Translations under genes and position numbers: made by a program
NCBI GenBank assembly: GCA_913047525.1
Contig: CAJWUS010000069.1
Coordinates: 1 to 6,840, forward strand
From: an uncultured Flavobacteriales bacterium
GTDB lineage: Bacteria > Bacteroidota > Bacteroidia > Flavobacteriales > BACL11
Length of the DNA: 6,840 nucleotides
Reading direction: 5' to 3'
Notes under the pieces: generated by a model
What the model saw: only the letters and a program-made list of their open reading frames with translations
Told to the model about the DNA's origin: nothing
Databases searched by the model: none
Shown: positions 1 to 4,631 of the stretch, piece by piece
Numbering within the stretch: position 1 is the stretch's first letter
Layout: every line of letters starts with the position of its first letter

Positions 1-277
1 GGGCTGTGGATGGTACAGCAACCTTACTTTTACCAGCTTGCATAAATTGCAAAAGAGCCATTTGAGCAGTTGCATCTTGCATTGCTACTCTGTCTGTCGC
101 GAAATCCACATAATCAACTCCTCTCGTAAATGCAGTTTCTACATTTACATTCCAAAGGTGAGTGTAAAGAATTTTTTCTGATAAAGTTAAAGGTTTCCCT
201 GTTGCTTTTCGTGCAGATTGAATCCTTTCGGGAAACTTACTATAAACCTTTTTTATCATATTAATATCGAATGCCAT
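1..277 (-). CDS. Aconitate hydratase (aconitase), N-terminal part only
   Basis: The minus-strand frame starts at ATG (277-275) and stays open for 92 codons to the left edge, so the rest of the gene lies outside the window. The protein begins [20 protein letters not shown] and contains [18 protein letters not shown] at about residues 57-74, followed by a stretch ending KVAVPST. This matches the start of the iron-sulphur domain of mitochondrial-type aconitase, which interconverts citrate and isocitrate in the TCA cycle in the cytoplasm. The MQDATAQ segment is a substrate-site region of the family. The cysteines that hold the [4Fe-4S] cluster would come later and cannot be checked. The usual Pro in the family's DFAPDRV is Thr61 here, a minor change. 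No Shine-Dalgarno precedes the ATG. Family assignment is firm; I give no symbol because acnA and acnB usage varies in this phylum. Confidence 0.93.
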   Translation of the reverse strand, partial: MAFDINMIKKVYSKFPERIQSARKATGKPLTLSEKILYTHLWNVNVETAFTRGVDYVDFATDRVAMQDATAQMALLQFMQAGKSKVAVPSTA

Positions 278-307
278 ATATGTTTTTTAAAGGTAAATTA
301 AGTATTG

Positions 308-315
308 CAAAGTTA
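308..315 (-). promoter_or_regulatory. Probable -7 promoter box for aconitase
   Basis: The minus strand reads TAACTTTG, a full match to the Bacteroidota -7 consensus TAnnTTTG, about 30 bases upstream of the aconitase ATG. I could not find a good TTTG -33 box at the expected 19-21 base spacing, so the call rests on the -7 box and its position. Confidence 0.45.
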
Positions 316-357
316 AAAAAATAAAAGGGTGAAATGAGATTTTGGGCTCCCTTTTTG

Positions 358-365
358 TATCTTGC
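358..365 (+). promoter_or_regulatory. Weak -7-like element before the ABC permease
   Basis: TATCTTGC resembles the common Bacteroidota -7 form TATCTTTGC with one T missing, and lies 8 bases before the ATG at 374. If real, the transcript would be nearly leaderless. No matching -33 box is visible. The element overlaps the upstream in-frame TTG at 362, which is one reason to prefer the ATG at 374 as the start. Confidence 0.25.
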
Positions 366-373
366 CCAAGCGT

Positions 374-1609
374 ATGCAAGTATATTTTGAGAACATAAAA
401 ATAGCCATTCAGGCCATTAAGCATAACCTACTAAGAAGCATACTTACAATACTTATTATTGCAATTGGAATCATGTCTTTGGTGGGGATTCTAACTGCTA
501 TTGAATCCATTAAAGGCTCCATATCTGAGAATTTCACTTCCATGGGTGCCAATACCTTTACCATTAAAAATTATGGCATGCACATTCGTATTGGAAAAGA
601 TGGAGAAAAGCCCAAAAACTATCCGCCAGTCAAATACCGAGATGCAGTTAGTTTTAAGGAAAAATATGAATTCCCCTATAAGGTTTCAATTTCCTCATGG
701 GTTGCTGGTGCGGCAACTGTAAAATACGAAAACAGAAAAAGTGACCCCAATATTAGCGTTTGGGGGACGGATGAAAACTATCTTTTTACATCTGGCTATG
801 AACTAACAGATGGAAGGAATTTCTCGATTGATGAAATAGATTTTGGTAGAAATGTAATTATTATCGGCAAGGAAGTAAAGGACAAAGTTTTTCCTAATAC
901 AAGTGCTGTCGGAAAAACCATAACGGGAGGGGACTTGAGATTTAAAGTGATTGGCGTATTGGCAGAAAAAGGTTCTGCTATGGGTTTTGGTGGCGATAAA
1001 ACAGTGCTAATCCCCATTACTTATGCAAGACAATTTTTTAGTAGAAGCAATCAGTCCTACACCATTAGTGTAATGTGCAATAAAATAGAAGAATTAGATC
1101 CGGCAATTGGTGCTGGAATTGCACAATTTAGAAATGTCAGAAAACTAAAACCAATTCAGGAGGATAATTTTACCATTGTAAAAAGTGATAATTTGGCAAA
1201 TATGCTCATTGAAAATATAAAATATGTGACCATGGCAGCAACCCTTATTGGTATCATTACTTTAATTGGAGCAGCAATAGGGCTGATGAATATTATGTTG
1301 GTATCGGTTACTGAAAGAACCAAAGAAATTGGTATCCGAAAAGCAATGGGCGCAACTCCTTATTTGATAAGAGATCAGTTTTTAACAGAAGCTATTGTGG
1401 TTTGTCAGTTGGGCGGATTGGTGGGTATTGTTCTTGGCGTTCTTATCGGAAATTTGACATCCTCTTTTATTGGTGGTGTTTTTGTAATTCCTTGGCTTTG
1501 GATATTTTCCGGAATATTGCTTTGTATTATGGTTGGTATTGTTGCTGGAATATTCCCAGCACTGCAAGCCGCCAAGCTTGATCCTATTGAATCCCTAAGG
1601 TACGAATAA
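374..1609 (+). CDS. ABC transporter permease, MacB/FtsX family
   Basis: This is a 411-residue inner-membrane permease of the MacB type. Transmembrane helix 1 spans about residues 22-44, followed by a periplasmic MacB-like domain (about 45-280). Three more helices lie at about 285-310, 341-362 and 373-393. The FtsX signature is clear: MNIMLVSVTERTKEIGIRKA (305-324), then MGATP, and the C-terminal AAKLDPIESLRYE typical of the family. Relatives couple to a LolD/MacB-like ATPase and work by mechanotransmission, moving lipoproteins, peptides or drugs; the substrate here cannot be read from sequence. No ATPase or membrane-fusion gene is adjacent, so the partners must be encoded elsewhere. An in-frame TTG at 362 would add four residues, but ATG 374 fits the family start better. 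There is no Shine-Dalgarno. The gene converges on the rplI operon. Confidence 0.92.
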   Translation: MQVYFENIKIAIQAIKHNLLRSILTILIIAIGIMSLVGILTAIESIKGSISENFTSMGANTFTIKNYGMHIRIGKDGEKPKNYPPVKYRDAVSFKEKYEFPYKVSISSWVAGAATVKYENRKSDPNISVWGTDENYLFTSGYELTDGRNFSIDEIDFGRNVIIIGKEVKDKVFPNTSAVGKTITGGDLRFKVIGVLAEKGSAMGFGGDKTVLIPITYARQFFSRSNQSYTISVMCNKIEELDPAIGAGIAQFRNVRKLKPIQEDNFTIVKSDNLANMLIENIKYVTMAATLIGIITLIGAAIGLMNIMLVSVTERTKEIGIRKAMGATPYLIRDQFLTEAIVVCQLGGLVGIVLGVLIGNLTSSFIGGVFVIPWLWIFSGILLCIMVGIVAGIFPALQAAKLDPIESLRYE

Positions 1610-1610
1610 A

Positions 1611-1638
1611 AAAAGCCCTTTCAGTTGAGAGGGCTTTT
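1611..1638. terminator. Bidirectional rho-independent terminator
   Basis: An inverted repeat pairs 1611-1622 with 1627-1638: twelve pairs including one G-T wobble, with an AGTT loop. Its core is GCCCT/AGGGC flanked by A and T runs. On the minus strand the stem is followed by seven T residues, a strong terminator for rpsF-rpsR-rplI. On the plus strand only a short T run follows, giving a weaker stop for the permease gene. Its location between convergent genes fits this dual use. Confidence 0.85.
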
Positions 1639-1660
1639 AATCATTTATTTTAGAATTTAA

Positions 1661-2104
1661 TTATTCGGCAATAACCTCAAAAGGTACTGTTACACTTACA
1701 CTTCTATGAAGGCGAACTTCTGCCTCATATTTCCCCACTTCTTTAATTGTAATAAGTTTTACAAATCGTTTGTCAATTTCATGGCCAAGTGCTTCTAATG
1801 CATCAGTAAACTGAATGGTTGTAACAGAGCCAAAAAGCTTTTGTCCACCTTCCGCTACTTTTGCTCTTACTTTTATATCTAGATTAGAAATTACTTCCGC
1901 AATATTATTAGCATCTGCAACTACTTTCTCTTCTTTACCTGATCTTTGTCTTAGTTTCTCTTCTAAAACTTTCACAGCCGAATCGGTAGCAATAACGGCC
2001 TTTCCTTTTGGAATTAAAAAATTTCTGGCAAAGCCATCTTTTACCTTTACAACTTCATCTGCAAAGCCCAATTTTTCGATATTTTCTTTTAATATAACTT
2101 TCAT
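1661..2104 (-). CDS. rplI: 50S ribosomal protein bL9
   Basis: The 147-residue product has the two-lobed layout of bL9. The N-terminal rRNA-binding lobe (about 1-50) carries the family signature region from LGFADEVVKVKDGFARNFL to PKGKA (12-36). A long, charged connecting helix follows (about 41-75). The C-terminal lobe includes KLFGSVTT (89-96) and ends VTVPFEVIAE. bL9 binds 23S rRNA near the L1 stalk base and helps maintain the reading frame. It is the last gene of rpsF-rpsR-rplI, starting four bases after the rpsR stop, so it is very likely translated from the same mRNA, which ends at the hairpin at 1611-1638. No Shine-Dalgarno precedes its ATG. Length and ends are normal for the family. Confidence 0.98.
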   Translation of the reverse strand: MKVILKENIEKLGFADEVVKVKDGFARNFLIPKGKAVIATDSAVKVLEEKLRQRSGKEEKVVADANNIAEVISNLDIKVRAKVAEGGQKLFGSVTTIQFTDALEALGHEIDKRFVKLITIKEVGKYEAEVRLHRSVSVTVPFEVIAE

Positions 2105-2108
2105 AGCT

Positions 2109-2390
2109 CTATTTTAATAAATCGCTAACATAGGGCAATAATGCAATTTGTCGTGCACGCTTTACCGCAACTGATAATCTTCTTTGGAATTTTAAGGATG
2201 TTCCTGTAAGTCTTCTTGGAAGAATTTTCCCTTGCTCGTTCAAAAAACGCATCAAAAAGTCAGGGTCTTTATAATCAATATATTTTATTCCCATTTTTTT
2301 GAAACGGCAATATTTATCTCTATTTCTTTTGTCGATATCAACTGGTGAAAGATATCTTATCTCAGATTCTGCTTTATTGAATTTACTCAT
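2109..2390 (-). CDS. rpsR: 30S ribosomal protein bS18
   Basis: The 93-residue basic protein has the bS18 core: [16 protein letters not shown] (27-42), then [12 protein letters not shown] and [20 protein letters not shown], ending in [11 protein letters not shown]. It binds bS6 and 16S rRNA on the 30S platform. Its ATG overlaps the rpsF stop as ATGA (2390-2387), so translation is probably coupled. Unusually for this window, the start is preceded by the strong Shine-Dalgarno sequence AAAGGAGG at 2408-2401, ten bases upstream and inside the end of rpsF. In Bacteroidia, bS18, bS6 and bS21 together form the pocket that hides the 16S 3' tail, which makes this site notable. Gene identity is certain; the regulatory meaning is inference. 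Confidence 0.98.
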   Translation of the reverse strand: MSKFNKAESEIRYLSPVDIDKRNRDKYCRFKKMGIKYIDYKDPDFLMRFLNEQGKILPRRLTGTSLKFQRRLSVAVKRARQIALLPYVSDLLK

Positions 2391-2749
2391 GATGTAACTT
2401 CCTCCTTTTCTTTTTTGTTAGCACTTAATCTCTTCCTTCTTCTATCGGCATATGCTATGGAATATTTGTCCAAGCGAACAGTTAGCCATCTCATGATGCG
2501 CTCATCTCTTTTGAATTGAACTTCCAAATCAGCAATAATATCGCCTTCTGCCTCAAATTCTATGAAGTAGTAAAATCCAGTATTTTTCTTTTGGATAATA
2601 TACTTCAATTTTTTTAATCCCCAATATTCCTCATTGCCAATTTTGGCTTTGTGGTTTTTCAGGGTTTTTGTAAACTTTTTTACCGTTTCCCTCATCTGTT
2701 CATCAGACAAGACGGGATTCATAATGAAAACGGTTTCGTAATTGTTCAT
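2387..2749 (-). CDS. rpsF: 30S ribosomal protein bS6
   Basis: The 120-residue product begins [18 protein letters not shown], the usual bS6 start. It has the core [16 protein letters not shown] (40-55) and [18 protein letters not shown] (79-96), which match the bS6 ferredoxin-like fold that dimerises with bS18 on the 30S platform. The tail from about residue 102 is short and highly charged (RRRKR, then KKEKEE). The DNA encoding that KEKEE stretch doubles as the Shine-Dalgarno of rpsR. This is the first gene of the rpsF-rpsR-rplI operon; the ssb or priB gene often found inside it in other phyla is absent. A promoter lies at 2786-2816. AAAGGA at 2759-2754, four bases before the ATG, is a moderate ribosome-binding site. 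Confidence 0.98.
   Translation of the reverse strand: MNNYETVFIMNPVLSDEQMRETVKKFTKTLKNHKAKIGNEEYWGLKKLKYIIQKKNTGFYYFIEFEAEGDIIADLEVQFKRDERIMRWLTVRLDKYSIAYADRRRKRLSANKKEKEEVTS
2401..2408 (-). promoter_or_regulatory. Strong Shine-Dalgarno of rpsR
   Basis: The minus strand reads AAAGGAGG, complementary over eight bases to the CCUCCUUU end of 16S rRNA. It sits ten bases before the rpsR ATG, within the last codons of rpsF. dnaX, rplI, aconitase, the permease and the M16 gene show no such element. The spacing is slightly longer than is typical, and the same bases encode Lys-Glu codons, so chance is not excluded. Confidence 0.6.
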
Positions 2750-2753
2750 TTTT

Positions 2754-2759
2754 TCCTTT
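2754..2759 (-). promoter_or_regulatory. Shine-Dalgarno-like site of rpsF
   Basis: AAAGGA lies four bases before the rpsF ATG and is complementary to the UCCUUU of the 16S tail. It is set in an A-rich leader, so it could be partly fortuitous, but it is better than anything ahead of the non-ribosomal genes in the window. Confidence 0.4.
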
Positions 2760-2785
2760 TTTGGTTAATAATAAATTTTGGGCTG

Positions 2786-2816
2786 CAAATTTAACAAAAC
2801 TAATTAAATCAGCAAG
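2786..2816 (-). promoter_or_regulatory. Promoter of the rpsF-rpsR-rplI operon
   Basis: On the minus strand, CTTG (2816-2813) and TAAATTTG (2793-2786) are separated by 19 bases. This matches the Bacteroidota pattern of a TTTG -33 box and a TAnnTTTG -7 box, with one mismatch in the -33 element. Transcription would start near 2780, giving a leader of roughly 30 bases, too short for a large structured regulatory RNA. Confidence 0.65.
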
Positions 2817-2860
2817 GAAGTGTTTTGTAATATTTTTTACCATTTTTTCGTTAGAAATGT

Positions 2861-2868
2861 TACTTTTG
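2861..2868 (+). promoter_or_regulatory. -7 promoter box of dnaX
   Basis: TACTTTTG is a full match to TAnnTTTG, 26 bases before the dnaX ATG at 2895. The -33 region holds only T-rich sequence without a clear TTTG. Its position implies a short leader and supports ATG 2895 as the start rather than the upstream in-frame GTG at 2820, which would lie upstream of this promoter. Confidence 0.5.
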
Positions 2869-2894
2869 TTTTTCTTAATTTCGAAATTATTTTT

Positions 2895-4619
2895 ATGGGA
2901 GAATTCATTGTGTCAGCCAGAAAATATAGACCAACTACTTTTAAGCAGGTAGTAGGACAATCGGCTATTACAACAACCCTAATTAATGTAATTTCTGAAA
3001 ATCATTTGGCACAATCTTTCCTTTTTTGTGGACCAAGAGGAGTGGGCAAAACTACTTGTGCTCGGATTTTAGCCAAAACAATCAATTGCCAAAACATAAA
3101 CGAAAAAGTAGAGCCATGCAATAGTTGTGAGTCCTGTACTTCTTTTAATGAGTCGAACTCTTTTAATATTCATGAGTTGGATGCTGCATCTAATAATTCG
3201 GTGGATGATATCCGAAATTTGATAGATCAAGTTCGCTTTGCTCCGCAAATTGGCAACTATAACATATATATTATTGATGAGGTGCATATGCTCTCCTCAG
3301 CTGCTTTTAACGCTTTCCTTAAAACATTGGAAGAACCGCCAAGCCACGCTATTTTTATTTTAGCGACCACAGAAAAACACAAAATAATTCCTACTATTTT
3401 ATCTAGATGTCAGATTTTTGATTTTAAGAGAATCAGTACAGACGACATTGTGAGTCATTTAACTTTTGTTGCCGAAAGTGAGAACATATTAGCCGAGCAA
3501 GATGCCCTACATATTATCGCGCAAAAATCGGATGGCTCATTAAGAGATTCTCTTTCCATCTTTGATAGATTAGCAAGCTTTTCAAAAGGAATAACTTATA
3601 AATTAGTAATTGAGAACTTGAATATTTTGGATCATGATTATTATTTCAAAATAACAAATTCTATTTTGGAGCAAGATATTTCCAATGCACTACTTACTTT
3701 TAATATAATTCTAGAAAATGGTTTTGATGGCCATCATTTCATAAACGGACTTGCTTCTCATTTTAGAGATTTGCTGGTATCAAAAGATAAGGAAACGCTT
3801 GTACTTTTAGAAAAAGGAAAGGCACTAAAACAGCAATATTTGGAGCAATCAAACAACTGTGAGCAAACCTTTTTACTGAGAGCATTGGATATTTGCAATA
3901 AATGTGATGTGCAATATAAAACAAGCAAAAATCAACAACTTTTGGTGGAACTGACTTTAATGAAATTGTGTAGTATTGGTATTGAAGAGTTGAAAAAAAA
4001 AACAACTAATAGTATAAAACTTCCAACTTCAAGTCCGAAACAGGAGAAAGTGGTTGCTGATGCCATTACGGAAATAAAAAAAGAGGAGCAAAAAGTAGAA
4101 GTGCTAATAGAAAAGCCAAAGCAAACGCAAACTAATGGGGTAGAAATTGAGAAACAGGACAGCAAAATATCCCAACTGATTTCCATTTCTGATTTGCCTG
4201 ACCCGCTAAAAGATGAGCAAAGGCAAGAGACAATAAAAGACAAGAAGAAAAATGAATTTAACAATGAGGAATTACAAAAGGTTTGGCAGGAGTATATAAG
4301 TATTCAAAAGGAAAAAGGAAAACCTAATTTTGCAACCACACTGGATATGAATTCTCCTGTTTTAAAAGAGGGTAATCAAGTGGAGATTTTGATAAGTAAT
4401 AAATCGCAAGAAATAGTAATTGAAAAAGAAAAAATAGATTTGCATGAGTATTTAAGAAAAAAATTAGAAAATGATGCTATTGAAGTAATCACAAAGATTC
4501 AAGAAAATAATAAGGAGAAAGTACCTTATACTAATAAAGATAAATATGAACAAATGACAAAAGAGAATCCTAAGTTGCAAAGTTTAAAAGAAAAATTAGG
4601 ACTTGATTTTGACTTCTAA
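2895..4619 (+). CDS. dnaX: DNA polymerase III clamp loader subunit tau (and probably gamma)
   Basis: The 574-residue product is the DnaX AAA+ ATPase that loads the sliding clamp and links polymerases in the replisome. Walker A is GPRGVGKTT (46-54). Zinc ligands are Cys65, Cys75, Cys78 and Cys81. Walker B is IIDEVH (126-131). The SRC motif with the arginine finger is at 170-172, and sensor 2 is GSLRD (214-218). Domain III, the collar, runs to about residue 365. A Lys/Glu-rich linker follows (about 367-455), then a C-terminal domain starting near VWQEY and ending KLGLDFDF, presumably the polymerase-binding part of tau. The start MGEFIVSARKYRP fits the family. An in-frame GTG at 2820 would add 25 hydrophobic residues and is rejected. 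A run of ten A at 3993-4002, just after domain III, probably directs synthesis of a 371- or 373-residue gamma form. The downstream peptidase gene follows after 12 bases. Confidence 0.97.
   Translation: MGEFIVSARKYRPTTFKQVVGQSAITTTLINVISENHLAQSFLFCGPRGVGKTTCARILAKTINCQNINEKVEPCNSCESCTSFNESNSFNIHELDAASNNSVDDIRNLIDQVRFAPQIGNYNIYIIDEVHMLSSAAFNAFLKTLEEPPSHAIFILATTEKHKIIPTILSRCQIFDFKRISTDDIVSHLTFVAESENILAEQDALHIIAQKSDGSLRDSLSIFDRLASFSKGITYKLVIENLNILDHDYYFKITNSILEQDISNALLTFNIILENGFDGHHFINGLASHFRDLLVSKDKETLVLLEKGKALKQQYLEQSNNCEQTFLLRALDICNKCDVQYKTSKNQQLLVELTLMKLCSIGIEELKKKTTNSIKLPTSSPKQEKVVADAITEIKKEEQKVEVLIEKPKQTQTNGVEIEKQDSKISQLISISDLPDPLKDEQRQETIKDKKKNEFNNEELQKVWQEYISIQKEKGKPNFATTLDMNSPVLKEGNQVEILISNKSQEIVIEKEKIDLHEYLRKKLENDAIEVITKIQENNKEKVPYTNKDKYEQMTKENPKLQSLKEKLGLDFDF
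3993..4012 (+). other. Probable programmed slippage site in dnaX with adjacent out-of-frame stops
   Basis: Ten consecutive A residues (3993-4002) encode Lys367-Lys369 and the first base of Thr370. A -1 ribosomal shift, or one extra A in the mRNA, reads Asn-Asn and then meets TAA (4007-4009) followed at once by TAG (4010-4012), giving 371 residues. Loss of one A gives four residues and a TAA at 4015-4017, for 373 residues. Both forms would consist of domains I-III only. I saw no internal Shine-Dalgarno or strong downstream hairpin of the E. coli kind, so slippage by RNA polymerase as in Thermus is the likelier mechanism. Confidence 0.65.
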
Positions 4620-4631
4620 AAAACAAACCAA

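Noticed and set aside
342..369. Inverted repeat TTGGGC-N16-GCCCAA between aconitase and the permease
   Set aside because: It has six base pairs with a 16-base loop and no T run after it. It could be an operator but is too short to support without comparative data.
362..373. TTG start adding four residues to the ABC permease
   Set aside because: It overlaps a promoter-like element, has no ribosome-binding site, and the ATG at 374 is the better family start.
1815..2117. Plus-strand open frame of 100 codons opposite rplI
   Set aside because: It is the antisense shadow of a conserved ribosomal gene, with low-complexity Ser/Thr/Phe content and no start signal.
2750..2785. S6:S18-binding leader RNA of the rpsF operon
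   Set aside because: The predicted leader is only about 30 bases, A-rich, and shows no stem of the kind described for that motif in other bacteria.
2820..2894. Upstream GTG extension of dnaX by 25 codons
   Set aside because: The extra residues are hydrophobic and unlike any DnaX start, they span the TACTTTTG promoter box, and the ATG at 2895 gives the standard family N-terminus.
4076..4082. Second A run (seven A) in dnaX as the frameshift site
   Set aside because: It is shorter, lies downstream of the ten-A run, and falls inside the linker rather than at the end of domain III. A contribution is possible but the upstream site is a far better candidate.
3763..4264. Minus-strand open frames inside dnaX
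   Set aside because: They lie opposite a well-supported coding gene and translate to Ser/Phe-rich low-complexity sequence typical of the reverse of Lys/Glu codons, with no recognisable domain.
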